Shown: positions 55,416 through 64,000 of the stretch, in pieces
How positions within the stretch are numbered: position 1 is the stretch's first letter
Layout: each line of letters starts with the position of its first letter
Assembly: GCF_016862435.1 (NCBI RefSeq)
Contig: NZ_BOMY01000002.1
Span: 248,001 to 312,000, forward strand
Origin: Paractinoplanes tereljensis
GTDB lineage: Bacteria; Actinomycetota; Actinomycetes; Mycobacteriales; Micromonosporaceae
Direction: 5' to 3'
DNA length: 64,000 bases
Made by a program: the position numbers and the translations under genes
Notes under the pieces: model-generated
Seen by the model: only the letters and a program-made list of their open reading frames with translations
The model's database searches: none
What the model was told of the DNA's origin: nothing

Positions 55416-58400
55416 TCAGTTCCCCGTTCCCCGGTCGATCCGGCGGTGCAGGTCGCCGCCGGTACCGGCGGCGACGATCGTCAGCAGGATAAGCACCAGC
55501 AGTGTGGTTACGGCCACGGACCGGACACCGGGCCAGCCGGGCAGCGGCAGGCTGGGCGGATTCAGCCCGGCCAGCGGCAGCGCCCAGCCGGTCATCGCCC
55601 AGGTGGCCAGCCCGGTGAGCACGCCCACCAGCGACGCGAACGCGACAAGCACCGGATAGGTCCACAGTGTCGCCCGGGCGGCGGTCCGGCGGCGCAGGCC
55701 CTGGGTGCGCAGGGCGGCGAGATCCTCCACCCGGCGGGCCCGGTCGACCGCGGCGGCCAGCACCAGCGCGCCCGCGCCCAGCAGCACCGACAGCGCGCCG
55801 GCCAGGAGATAGAACCAGAGCGCCAGCGCCGGGCCCTGTTCGTCCAGCTGGCGGCGCACCGCGGCGGAGCTGTTGTCGCCGGTCACGGTCAGGCCGGCCG
55901 CGCCCAGCCGGTCGAGGATGTCGGCCGGGGCCCGGTCGTTCAGCCACACCTGCGGCTCCAGCGCGACCGCGGCGGTGGCGGCGGTCCGGTCGGCGTACTC
56001 AAGGTCGACGAGCGCACCACGCTGCCCGAGCCGGGGCACGGCCGGGAGGCGGTCGGTGAGCTCGACCGGCATCAGGGCGCCGTCCATGTCGGTGAGCGTG
56101 TTGCCGATCGGCGCCTCCCCCGCGTAGGCGGCGGGCAGCGGCGACGGGGTGTCGGCCGGGCGGATCCACGCGCCGGTCGGCAGGCCGCTGGCAGCGTCCA
56201 GATCGATCAGCAGACCATCGGGGTCTGCGGCGATCTTCGCCACCGCCGGGGCCAGCCAGCCGGCCGGGTCCAGGAGGGCCGGGTCGACCGTGCCGATCGC
56301 GCTGACCACCATCTTCGCGGTCACCCCGACGATGGTGGCGGTGGTGTTCAGCTGGATGCCGTTGAGCCGGCAGCCCTGCGCGCAGACCGGCGCCCGCTGC
56401 TGGTAGGTCCACCGGCCGACGTGCAGCTCACCGAGCTGCACGACCGCGTCGCCGAGTCCGGTCAGCGAGGTCACCGACAGGGCGACCACCAGCGGCCGGC
56501 CGGGCAGCATGCCGGAGCCTGTCGCGGTCAGGCTCAGGTCCTCGCCCTGCAGCAGGATCGGTGCGGCGGTGGGCGGGCGCAGCCGCGTGCCGACCTCGGC
56601 GGCCGGGGCGGCGCCACCCGGCCACGTGGCGACGGCGGCGAGCCGGGTCGCGTCGACGGCGAGCGCGGCCGGTTCACCGGCCGTGGAGCTGGGCATCCGG
56701 GCCACCGCCATGGCGAACTCGCCGTGCGGGTCGATCTGCTCGACGGCGTTCCGGAGCTGGCTGCGGAACAGCGGTTCGACGGTGAGCACCCGGTCGGCGC
56801 CGACGCCCAGGCCGGCCTGCATCTCCCGGCCGCGGGTGGCCGCATCGACCGCGCAGACGCCGTAACCGGCCACCGCGACCGTGGCCACCAGCAGCGCGAA
56901 CAGCCGCTGCGCGCCGGGCCGGCGGGACAGCTGGAAGGCGGCCAGGGCCGCGCCGAGCCGGCCGCCGCGCAGCGCACGGGTGGCGTATCCGGTGATCAGC
57001 GGCAGCAGCGCGCGGGCGGCGAGCAGGGCCACGGCCAGGACGATGAACGCCGGGGCGAGCCGGCCGATGCCGGTCAGCTCGCCGTCGCTCAGCGCCAGCT
57101 GGACGCCGCTGATCACGGCCAGCAGCACGATCACCGCTTCGACCGCGACCGCGCGCGGGCCGTTGGCCGCGACCGGGTTGCGGCGCAGCAGCGTGGCGAC
57201 CGGGCTGAGCAGCTGGCGGCGCTGGGCCAGGACCGCGGCGGCCAGCGCGGCCAGGGCCGCGATCGGGGCGTAGCGCAGCGACGACCAGTCCGCGCCGGAG
57301 CCGATGCCGCCGAACCGGGCCGCGGTCACCGCGTCGACAAGCAGCTGGCCGGCCAGGCAGCCGGCGACCGCGCCGAGCAGGATGGCGATCAGGCTTTCCC
57401 CGGTGGCCAGCCACCAGCGCGTCCACCAGCGGGTGCCGCGCAGCGCCACCAGGGCCAACTCCGGCTGCCGGCCCTGGCTGCCGTAACTGACGGCCAGGAA
57501 AATGCTGAAGCAGGCAAGCAACACCAGGGGTACGCCGAGGACCGGTATCAGCACGCGCGCCGCGGACCGGCCGGCCTCGATCCGGTCCAGAAGGTACGGC
57601 ATGCTCGTGTCGATCTGGATGGTCGGGCCGAGCTGGGCCGCCGACGCGTTGAGCTTGGCCAGCCCGGCCCGCAGCTCGTCGAGGTGGTCGATGTCGAGTG
57701 CGCGGGGGCCGGCGGTGCCGTCGATCGACATCTCGGTGCGGCCGTGGTCGAACGCCTTCAGCGTGGTCGCGCCGGCGAAGACCGGCTCGCCCGGCCCCCT
57801 ATTGGGCACCGCCGTCCAGTAGCCGTGCGTGCCCCAGAAGATGTCGCCCGGTTCCGGCACCTCGTAGATGCCGGCCACGTCGAGCCGCTTGGGCTCGCCG
57901 TCCTCGGTGTAGTACGGGTCTCGCGGATCGTCGACGAACTTGCCGTAGGTCAGCGTGATCGCCGAGCCCGCGGTCAGGTGCAGCCGGGCCGCGGTGGCCT
58001 GGCCGAGCAGCACCTCGCCCTCGCCGGCCAGGCAGCGGCCGGCGACGATCCGCAGGTGCGCGCAGACGCCCTGCCGGAAGGTGAACCGGGACGGGTGCAG
58101 GTTGTCCTTCTCGATGCCGATGGCCGGGAACTCGGCGGCGTAGGTGTAACCGAACCCGGGCAGGTTGAGCAGGGCCGCGCCGACGTTGCTGAAGTCGGGG
58201 GTGCCCGGATCGACGGTGCGGTCGTCCTGGTTCGCGGTGATCACGACGCCCCGCTCGGCCGGGGTGGCGGTGGCGATCTGGCCGGCCGCGACGGCCCGGT
58301 CGGTGGCGATCAGGTAGGCCGGCGAGGCGACCGCGGCGGCCACCGCGAACAGGGCGAGCAGCCCGAGCGTCACCGACTGGCCGCGGCGGGTCCAGAGCAT

Positions 58401-58421
58401 GGCGAGGACGAGGCCGATCAC
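55416..58421 (-). CDS. FtsX-like ABC permease (about 1000 residues)
   Basis: A 1001-residue MacB/FtsX-type permease with GTG start in the GTGA overlap with the upstream permease. The first helix (VTLGLLALFAVAAAVASPAYL, about 17-37) is followed by a large extracytoplasmic domain, three helices in the middle (VLIPVLGVPLVLLACFSIFLAV and others), a second extracytoplasmic domain and C-terminal helices. The size is about twice that of MacB-type permeases, as in duplicated FtsX cores of actinobacteria. The frame is open far upstream through the neighbouring gene, but that extension is a shadow. Confidence 0.88.
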   Translation of the reverse strand: MIGLVLAMLWTRRGQSVTLGLLALFAVAAAVASPAYLIATDRAVAAGQIATATPAERGVVITANQDDRTVDPGTPDFSNVGAALLNLPGFGYTYAAEFPAIGIEKDNLHPSRFTFRQGVCAHLRIVAGRCLAGEGEVLLGQATAARLHLTAGSAITLTYGKFVDDPRDPYYTEDGEPKRLDVAGIYEVPEPGDIFWGTHGYWTAVPNRGPGEPVFAGATTLKAFDHGRTEMSIDGTAGPRALDIDHLDELRAGLAKLNASAAQLGPTIQIDTSMPYLLDRIEAGRSAARVLIPVLGVPLVLLACFSIFLAVSYGSQGRQPELALVALRGTRWWTRWWLATGESLIAILLGAVAGCLAGQLLVDAVTAARFGGIGSGADWSSLRYAPIAALAALAAAVLAQRRQLLSPVATLLRRNPVAANGPRAVAVEAVIVLLAVISGVQLALSDGELTGIGRLAPAFIVLAVALLAARALLPLITGYATRALRGGRLGAALAAFQLSRRPGAQRLFALLVATVAVAGYGVCAVDAATRGREMQAGLGVGADRVLTVEPLFRSQLRNAVEQIDPHGEFAMAVARMPSSTAGEPAALAVDATRLAAVATWPGGAAPAAEVGTRLRPPTAAPILLQGEDLSLTATGSGMLPGRPLVVALSVTSLTGLGDAVVQLGELHVGRWTYQQRAPVCAQGCRLNGIQLNTTATIVGVTAKMVVSAIGTVDPALLDPAGWLAPAVAKIAADPDGLLIDLDAASGLPTGAWIRPADTPSPLPAAYAGEAPIGNTLTDMDGALMPVELTDRLPAVPRLGQRGALVDLEYADRTAATAAVALEPQVWLNDRAPADILDRLGAAGLTVTGDNSSAAVRRQLDEQGPALALWFYLLAGALSVLLGAGALVLAAAVDRARRVEDLAALRTQGLRRRTAARATLWTYPVLVAFASLVGVLTGLATWAMTGWALPLAGLNPPSLPLPGWPGVRSVAVTTLLVLILLTIVAAGTGGDLHRRIDRGTGN

Positions 58422-61417
58422 GCGGTGTCCTCCGCTCGCAGCCGGCGGATCAGCGGCAGCACGGCGAGCAGGCCGGTCAGGCCGAGCACGACCAGCGCGG
58501 CCGGCAGCGCGATCGCCACCGTCACCCCGCCGAGGGCGCTGGGCAGCGGCAGCACGTCCCAGCCGTCGGTGAAGGCGGGCACGGTCACCCGGGCGAGGGG
58601 CCGGGCCAGCACGGCCGCGCCGATCCCGGCGAGCACGCCCGCGCCGATCAGGCCGGCGGTTCCGGCGTACGCGACGGCGACCGCGACCCGCCCGGCCAGG
58701 CCCTGCACCCGCAGCGCCCGGAGTTGTTCGAGCCGGGTGCGCCGGTCGACCGCACCGGCCACCCCGATCGCGGCCGCCGCGAGCAGCAGCGCGACCACCC
58801 CGGCCACCAGGGCGAACCGGCTGGTCACCGCGGGCGCCTGATCGGCCAGCACGGCGGCCCGGCCACCGATCGAGGCATCCTGAGTGACGGTCAGGCCGGC
58901 CGCGGTCAGCGCCCGGACCGTCCCCGCCCCGGCTTCGGCCGAGAGCCACACCTGATAGTCGCCGGGAGCGTCGGTGTCGCCGAGGATCCGGCGGCTCGCG
59001 TCCAGGTCGACAAGCACCCCGGTGCGGCCCACCACCGGCAGCGCGCGGGCGGTGCCGGCGATCCGCACCGGCACGCCGGGCCCGTCGATCGCGAACAGGG
59101 CCGGCTCGGTGAACTGCCAGTCCGGCAGCGGCGGGCCGGCCTTCACGATCGGCAGCGGCAGGGTGGTGTCCACCGCGTACACCGCGTCGCCGATCTGCGG
59201 CAGGCCGGCCGGGTTGGCGTCCACGCTCAGCCGCAGGGTGCCGCCGGTGGCGGTCACGTCGAGGGCCGCGCCGAGGGTGCCGGGCCGCCAGCGGGCGATG
59301 TCGCCGAGGTTCGTCGCGTCCAGCACGACGGCGTCCGGGCCCTGCTGGGTGAGGCCCTGCACGGTCGCGGCGGCACCGGCCGGGGGTGGGGACATCCGGC
59401 CGTCGGGCTGCGGCGGACTGGTCAGTTCCCAGCGCAGGATGCGGCAGCCGCCGGTCGCGCAGCCGTCGACCGGCGCGGCAAGCGTCTGCTCCCCTTGCGC
59501 GGGCACGCCGAAGCGGACCCGGACCGGCGCGCCGGTGCTCTCGTTCTGCAGCACCAGGTTCAGCGCGGCCGGGACCTTGCTGTCGTAGCGCAGCCGCAGG
59601 CTGAGCCCGGTCCCGGTGATCGGGGCCGACACCGGCGCGGGCGCGGTGGCCAGCACCGGGCGCGGGCCGTACTCGGGTCGCCAGCGGGCGACCGCGGCCA
59701 GCCGGGTGCTGTCCACCGCCAGGACCGGCAGCGTGCTGGTCCGGTCGACGACCACGGCCATCGCCCGGTCCCCGGCCGGGTCGGCCGCGCGGACCGCCCG
59801 CAGCAGCGCGGTCCGGCTGGGGGCCTGCACGGTGAGCACCCGGGCGGCGCCCAGCTCCGAGGCACTGCGCTCGATCCGGGCGGTGCGCTCGCCCCACCAG
59901 CCGCCGAGCGCCGTGCCGAAGACCGCGACGGCCACCACCACCAGCGCGAACACCCGATCGCTGCCGGGCTGCCGGGACACCTGCACCGCGGTCAGGCCGA
60001 GCCGGAGCCGGCCGGTGCGCACGGCCGCACCGCCGCCCCGGTCGGCCGCCCGGCCGAGCAGCCGGGCCAGCAGCAGCGCGACGGCCAGCGCGACCAGGGC
60101 CGGTGCCGCCAGCGCCAGGCCGGCCCCGGCGACCCCGGACCGGGCCTGGTAGACGGCGGCGACCGCGATCGCCAGGAGCAGCAGGTCGGCCAGGCCGGAC
60201 CGCCAGTCACCCCGGCCGCCGCCGACGTTGCGCAGCAGGTCGGCCACCGGTCGGCGGAGCACCACACCCTCGATCACGGCCAGCACGAGCAGGCCGCCGG
60301 CCAGCACCGCGGCCGCCGCGGCCACCGACAGCAGCAGGGCGGTTCGTTGCGCTTCGGGCCGGGTGACCGGGCCGGCCAGCACCCGGGCGAGCAGGTAGCC
60401 GAGCGGAAGACCGGCCAGCGCGCCCAGCGCCAGCGGCACCAGGTGCTGGCCGAGAGCCAGGCGCAGCATCGACCAGCGGGTGCTGCCGCGCAGCTTGAGC
60501 AGGGCGGCGTCGCCCCGGCGGTCCCGGCCGGTGTACCGGCCGGCCAGGCCGATCGCGAACCAGGCCAGGATCAGGATCTGCACCATCGCGACGAGCACGC
60601 CGCGCTCGATCGCGTCCCGATCGCGGCCGATGGTGTCGAGCAGCGGGCCGCTCAGGTTGACCAGTCGCAGGTCGGCCTGGTCGAGACGCACGGCGGCGGC
60701 CCGCAGCACCGGGCCGAGGCGGTAACCGTGGTCGCCGCGGAGCAGGCTTTCCGGGATCTGTACGTCGTACGCCAGGGTGGGTTGCCAGAGCTGACGGTTC
60801 TGGAAGGTGTCCAGCGGCGTGAACGTCGGATCCAGGCCGGTGTCCTTCCGGAACAGCGGATTGCTCCAGTACGGACTGCCCGGCTCGGCCAGCTCGTAGA
60901 GCGCGACCACCTTGAGCCGCACCGGCTCGGCCAGCACGGTGTTGCGCAGCTCGATGGTCTGCCCGGCCGAGACGCCCAGCTGCTGGGCGGCGTTGCGGCT
61001 GATCGCCGCCTCGTACGGCGCGGCCGGGCACGGGCCCTCCAGGCGCAGGTGGGCGCAGAAGTCGTCGCGGTAGGCCACCTGGATGGCCGGGATGCCGGTG
61101 CCGTGGGTGGCGTTGAGCGGCTGGACCAGGCCGGTGACCGGGTCGGCGGCGGGCAGCGGGAGCTGGTCGCGCACGGTCGACGCGAACTGCCGGAGCGAGG
61201 TGCCCGGGTCGCCGTTGGTCTCGGCCCGCTGCCGGATGGAGAGCGTGCGCTGCTCGGCCGGGGCGGCAGCGACGTCAGCCGCGGCCGACCGGTCGGTGGC
61301 GACCAGCGCGAACCAGGGCGCGGCGGCGGCGACCGAGGCGGCCAGCGCGGTGAGGATCAGGACGGTCAGCACCTGGGCAGTGCGGGTTCGCACCGCACCC
61401 CAGATGACCGTGAACAC
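58418..61417 (-). CDS. FtsX-like ABC permease, second of the pair
   Basis: A 999-residue paralogue of the neighbouring permease with the same plan: first helix VLTVLILTALAASVAAAAPWF, a large extracytoplasmic domain with Cys pairs (FCAHLRLEGPCPAA), central helices (VAMVQILILAWFAIGLAG), a second outside domain (GCATGGCRILRW) and C-terminal helices. Its GTG start lies 9 nt after the CorA stop. The two permeases probably form a heterodimer. No peptide-substrate gene is adjacent. Confidence 0.88.
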   Translation of the reverse strand: MFTVIWGAVRTRTAQVLTVLILTALAASVAAAAPWFALVATDRSAAADVAAAPAEQRTLSIRQRAETNGDPGTSLRQFASTVRDQLPLPAADPVTGLVQPLNATHGTGIPAIQVAYRDDFCAHLRLEGPCPAAPYEAAISRNAAQQLGVSAGQTIELRNTVLAEPVRLKVVALYELAEPGSPYWSNPLFRKDTGLDPTFTPLDTFQNRQLWQPTLAYDVQIPESLLRGDHGYRLGPVLRAAAVRLDQADLRLVNLSGPLLDTIGRDRDAIERGVLVAMVQILILAWFAIGLAGRYTGRDRRGDAALLKLRGSTRWSMLRLALGQHLVPLALGALAGLPLGYLLARVLAGPVTRPEAQRTALLLSVAAAAAVLAGGLLVLAVIEGVVLRRPVADLLRNVGGGRGDWRSGLADLLLLAIAVAAVYQARSGVAGAGLALAAPALVALAVALLLARLLGRAADRGGGAAVRTGRLRLGLTAVQVSRQPGSDRVFALVVVAVAVFGTALGGWWGERTARIERSASELGAARVLTVQAPSRTALLRAVRAADPAGDRAMAVVVDRTSTLPVLAVDSTRLAAVARWRPEYGPRPVLATAPAPVSAPITGTGLSLRLRYDSKVPAALNLVLQNESTGAPVRVRFGVPAQGEQTLAAPVDGCATGGCRILRWELTSPPQPDGRMSPPPAGAAATVQGLTQQGPDAVVLDATNLGDIARWRPGTLGAALDVTATGGTLRLSVDANPAGLPQIGDAVYAVDTTLPLPIVKAGPPLPDWQFTEPALFAIDGPGVPVRIAGTARALPVVGRTGVLVDLDASRRILGDTDAPGDYQVWLSAEAGAGTVRALTAAGLTVTQDASIGGRAAVLADQAPAVTSRFALVAGVVALLLAAAAIGVAGAVDRRTRLEQLRALRVQGLAGRVAVAVAYAGTAGLIGAGVLAGIGAAVLARPLARVTVPAFTDGWDVLPLPSALGGVTVAIALPAALVVLGLTGLLAVLPLIRRLRAEDTA

Positions 61418-61426
61418 CCGCGCAGG

Positions 61427-62458
61427 TTACAGCCAGCCTCGCCGCTTCAGGTACCAGTAAAGGCCGCCGGCCACCACGACCAGCAGGATCATGCTCTGGA
61501 TGTAACCCCAGGTCTGCTGATACCCGGGATAGGGCAGGTTCTGTCCGAAATAGCCGGTGAGGGCGGTCGGCACGGTGATGACCGCGGCCCAGGCGGCCAG
61601 CTTGCGGGTGATGTCGTTGAGCACGTTGCCCTGCTCGGCCAGGTCGGCCTGGAGCAGCCCCTCGATCCGGTCGCGCAGGTGCTCGATCTGGTCGCCGGCG
61701 TGCCGGGCGTGGTCCTCGACGTCCCGGAAGTAGGGCTGCAACTTCTCGTCGACCAGGCCGAGGTCCTTGCGCATCGCCTCGGCGATCACCTCCGGCATCG
61801 GGGTGACCGCCCGGCGCAGCGCCGCCACCGTCTTACGCAGCCGCATCCCGTGCATCCGCACCGCCCGGGGCGCGCCGCCCTCCTCCAGCAGGGCGTCCTC
61901 GACCTTGTCCATCGCCTCGTCGAGTTGCTGGGCGGCGTCGACGTGCCCGTCCACGACGACGTCGAGCAGGCCGTAGAGCAGGAAGGAGACGCCGCCGGAG
62001 TCGGCCAGCTCGGCGTCCGAGTCCCAGCGGTCGACGAACTTCTGGGTGTCGGACGGGCCCTTGCGCACGGTGATCAATGCTCGTTCGGTGACGAAGGCGC
62101 TGATCTCGGTCTTGCCGAACGGCGGGGTTTCCGGCTTGGTGGAGACGTCCACCCCGTAGACGTTGAGGAACAGGTGCTCGGGGTAGCGATCGAGCTTGGG
62201 GCGCTCGTGCTCCTGGGTGGCGTCCTCGACGGCGAGGGGGTGCAGGTGGAATTCCTCCGCGACCACCGCCAGGTCTTCCGGGCCGGGGCGATAGAGGTCC
62301 AGCCACAGGACCGCGTCGGGGTGCTCGGTCAGCAGGCCCGGGGCCTGGTCGGCGGGGAAGCCCTCGGCTACCAGACGGCCCTTGGCGTAGAGCCGGGTGT
62401 CGGTGGGGCAGGACGGCGCGTTCACCGTCACACTATGCCCCACCAGGGCGATCGCCAT
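61427..62458 (-). CDS. corA: CorA-family metal transporter with GQN in place of GMN
   Basis: A 343-residue CorA/2-TM-GxN protein. The cytoplasmic alpha/beta funnel (about 1-240, LWLDLYRPGPEDLAVVAEEFHLHPLAVEDA in parts LWLDLYRP, HPLAVEDA; FLLYGLLDVVVD), long stalk helix and two C-terminal helices fit the family. The selectivity motif after TM1 reads TGYFGQNLPYPG, i.e. GQN instead of the GMN that is almost invariant in CorA. Such variants occur in actinobacteria and may alter ion choice. Mg2+, Zn2+ or another divalent ion is possible. It lies 9 nt upstream of the ABC permease operon. Confidence 0.85.
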   Translation of the reverse strand: MAIALVGHSVTVNAPSCPTDTRLYAKGRLVAEGFPADQAPGLLTEHPDAVLWLDLYRPGPEDLAVVAEEFHLHPLAVEDATQEHERPKLDRYPEHLFLNVYGVDVSTKPETPPFGKTEISAFVTERALITVRKGPSDTQKFVDRWDSDAELADSGGVSFLLYGLLDVVVDGHVDAAQQLDEAMDKVEDALLEEGGAPRAVRMHGMRLRKTVAALRRAVTPMPEVIAEAMRKDLGLVDEKLQPYFRDVEDHARHAGDQIEHLRDRIEGLLQADLAEQGNVLNDITRKLAAWAAVITVPTALTGYFGQNLPYPGYQQTWGYIQSMILLVVVAGGLYWYLKRRGWL

Positions 62459-62468
62459 ACGATGGGCC

Positions 62469-63182
62469 GTGACCTGGATCGATCATCTGCTGACCTCGTT
62501 CTACAACGCCAAGTGGCAGGTGACCGCGGATCAGGCGATCTACTACCGGGAGATCGTCGGCAACGCGTTCGGGCTGGGGTCGGCGTTGTTCGGGCTGCGC
62601 CGCAACGCGTGGGCCTGGCCGGTCGGCATCGTCGGGAACGTGCTGCTGTTCACCGTCTTCATGGGTCAGGCGATCGGAAACGATCAGGGCACCCCGCTGT
62701 ACGGGCAGGCGTCGCGGCAGGTGTTCTTCATCATCACCAGCGTGTACGGGTGGTGGGCCTGGCGGCGCAATCGGGCGCGTACCCATGGGGTCGCCGTTTC
62801 GCCGCACTGGGCCACGCCCCGGCAGCGGGCGTTTTTCATCCCGCTGGCCCTGGTCGCCGTGGTGGTCTGCTTCTTCGTCTTCCGCGCCGTCGGCGCCGGC
62901 TTCCCGGTGCCGTGGTGGTACTACCTGGCCGACTCGTGGATCTTCGTGGGCTCGATGCTGGCGACCTACGCGATGGCCCGCGGCTGGGTGGAGTTCTGGC
63001 TGGCCTGGATCGCCGTCGACCTGGTCGGGGTGCCCGAGTTGCTGCACTTCGGTTACTACCCGTCGGCGATCCTCTACGCCGTCTACGCCGCGTTCGTGAT
63101 CTGGGGCTTCGTGGTGTGGCTGCGCATCTCCCGGGTCGAGCGGCGGCCGGCCGCCGGCGAACCGGCGGCCGTGCCCGCCTAG
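62469..63182 (+). CDS. pnuC: Nicotinamide riboside transporter PnuC family
   Basis: A 237-residue PnuC-type transporter with about seven helices and a pseudo-repeat. EIVGNAFGLGSALFGLRRNAWAWPVGIVGNV (parts EIVGNAFGLGSA, AWPVGIVGNV) and WWAWRR and the C-terminal VEFWLAWIAVDLVGVP follow the family pattern. It imports nicotinamide riboside for NAD synthesis. The GTG of VTWIDHLL is used. It diverges from corA and overlaps the convergent PNGase-A-like gene by 4 nt. No riboswitch is evident in the 10 nt separating the two divergent starts. Confidence 0.88.
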   Translation: MTWIDHLLTSFYNAKWQVTADQAIYYREIVGNAFGLGSALFGLRRNAWAWPVGIVGNVLLFTVFMGQAIGNDQGTPLYGQASRQVFFIITSVYGWWAWRRNRARTHGVAVSPHWATPRQRAFFIPLALVAVVVCFFVFRAVGAGFPVPWWYYLADSWIFVGSMLATYAMARGWVEFWLAWIAVDLVGVPELLHFGYYPSAILYAVYAAFVIWGFVVWLRISRVERRPAAGEPAAVPA

Positions 63183-64000
63183 AGCACCGTGCCGTTGACG
63201 GTGCGGATCGTCCGGTCGTAGCGGCCGGCGATCCGGTAGCGCTCCTGCGTGGTGGCGGTCGCGTGACGCTGGTCGCGCGGCACGTTCAGCAGCCAGCTCG
63301 CCTCGCCGGTGAAAGTGTCGGTCACCGGGCCCCGGGCGTCGGTCATCCGCATCGTGGTGGCGAGCCGGTCGTTCGCGTCGATGGTGACCGCCCCGTCGAG
63401 GGTGAACCGCTGGGCCAGCCGGGTGACCTTGCCGCCGGTCACGCTGGTCGCCTCGTCGGTCCAGGTCGCGTTCAGCGCGTCCGGGTTCTCGCCCTCGCCC
63501 CACGTGTGCGTGCTGTCGTTGCCGACGCGCTGGGTGACGGTCGACGTCACCACACCGTGCGAGGTGCGCAGATAGCCGGTCGCGGTGAAGGTGTGGCCGC
63601 CGTGGGTGTCGACCCGCCCGGTCGTGGCGGTCACCTCGTCGGCGAGAGCCCCGAGGTGGTCATGGAGAAGTCCGCCGGTGACCCGGGCGACACCGCGGTC
63701 ACGCCAGCCGAGGAAGTTGACCGGGGTGTCCCAGCCCGACTGCCCGGCCGGCACGCCGACCACCCGCACCGACACCCGGTGGGCGGCGCCGTCGGTCAGC
63801 CGGCCCAGGTACGGAGTCAGGTCGTAGCTGATCGGGCGGATGTCGAAGGCTCTCGGGGCCGGGACGACGTACCAGAGGAAGGGGTTCGACCAGCCGCCGG
63901 TGTAGACGTGCGGGAACGGCGCGGCGATGCCGGCCACCCGGCCGTCCAGCAGCACCTGCACCTCGCGGTACGGGCCGGGATCGGCCGGGCACGAATAGCC
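63179..64000 (-). CDS. PNGase A-like peptide-N-glycosidase, 5' partial
   Basis: The 3' part of a peptide-N4-(N-acetyl-beta-glucosaminyl)asparagine amidase A-like protein; the frame is open to the window end. At the N-terminal edge CPADPGPYREVQVLLDGRVAG and PFPHVYTGGWSNPFLW (parts PGPYREVQVLLDG, PHVYTGGWSNPFLW) match the jelly-roll core of this family, with SYDLTPYLG next. The rest (about 250 residues) is beta-rich with Thr repeats. It would remove N-glycans from glycoproteins outside the cell; the signal peptide and part of the active site lie beyond the window. Confidence 0.75.
   Translation of the reverse strand, partial: GYSCPADPGPYREVQVLLDGRVAGIAAPFPHVYTGGWSNPFLWYVVPAPRAFDIRPISYDLTPYLGRLTDGAAHRVSVRVVGVPAGQSGWDTPVNFLGWRDRGVARVTGGLLHDHLGALADEVTATTGRVDTHGGHTFTATGYLRTSHGVVTSTVTQRVGNDSTHTWGEGENPDALNATWTDEATSVTGGKVTRLAQRFTLDGAVTIDANDRLATTMRMTDARGPVTDTFTGEASWLLNVPRDQRHATATTQERYRIAGRYDRTIRTVNGTVL

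Noticed and set aside
54906..58841. A very long open frame (about 1300 codons) on the plus strand
   Set aside because: It is antisense to the ABC ATPase and permease genes, is extremely rich in Gly, Arg, Gln and Asp without domain motifs, and results from the GC-rich third positions of the real genes.
58421..59897. An N-terminal extension of the first permease frame by about 490 codons
   Set aside because: It overlaps the second permease in another frame and is Gly/Arg/Asp-rich without helices; the GTG in the GTGA junction is the natural start.

Overview
The window is high-GC actinomycete DNA, densely packed, with many GTG starts and 4-nt ATGA/GTGA stop-start overlaps. Gene content (DUF6510/sulfite-oxidase set, SARP regulator, whiE-like type II PKS core, AA10 LPMO with CBM2, PNGase-A-like enzyme) suggests a filamentous, sporulating actinobacterium. 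Micromonosporaceae such as Actinoplanes is my best guess, from general resemblance only.

Layout. 1-8.3 kb: ordinary chromosome (S8 protease end, sulfite-oxidase-like operon, HelD/UvrD-like ATPase, secreted SGNH hydrolase, small membrane protein, methyltransferase). 8.3-10.6 kb: acyl-CoA dehydrogenase under a PadR regulator with a clear operator. 10.6-39.85 kb: a type II polyketide cluster. 39.9-43.6 kb: two secreted glycoside hydrolases around a small membrane protein. 43.6-45.1 kb: a divergent EF-Tu gene with a leader peptide and hairpins. 45.1-51.3 kb: Ser/Thr kinase, DUF998 protein, hybrid histidine kinase, phosphoesterase, sirtuin. 51.4-52.9 kb: LPMO, then an orphan CebR-type box and a terminator with no gene between them. 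52.9-64 kb: PRPP synthetase, a two-ATPase/two-permease ABC system, CorA, PnuC, and the 3' part of a PNGase-A-like gene.

The polyketide cluster. The right arm (35.1-39.8 kb) runs cupin, KS-alpha, chain-length factor, ACP, aromatase/cyclase, O-methyltransferase. This is the order of spore-pigment (whiE) and pentangular polyphenol loci, and no ketoreductase is present. A leftward operon (34.4-30.35 kb) runs TcmI-type cyclase, ABM monooxygenase, then E1-alpha, E1-beta and E2 of a 2-oxoacid-dehydrogenase-like complex, then a VOC protein. A free-standing acyltransferase (23.4-24.4 kb) but no KSIII suggests a non-standard starter or acyl unit. A second leftward operon (21.8-10.6 kb) runs FAD monooxygenase, O-methyltransferase, SAM synthetase, a single-chain 1810-residue acyl-CoA carboxylase, adenosine kinase and a MetF-like protein. 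The locus thus carries its own malonyl-CoA supply and SAM/one-carbon recycling beside three O-methyltransferases. A SARP, a PadR protein, a DHA2 exporter, an NmrA-like protein and a multicopper oxidase (possible oxidative coupling) complete it. The first gene of the PKS operon has a TTA codon, which hints at bldA control.

Two other signals stand out: the EF-Tu leader (leaderless 27-codon peptide plus hairpins) and the orphan CebR site. No tRNA, rRNA, CRISPR or insertion sequence was seen.
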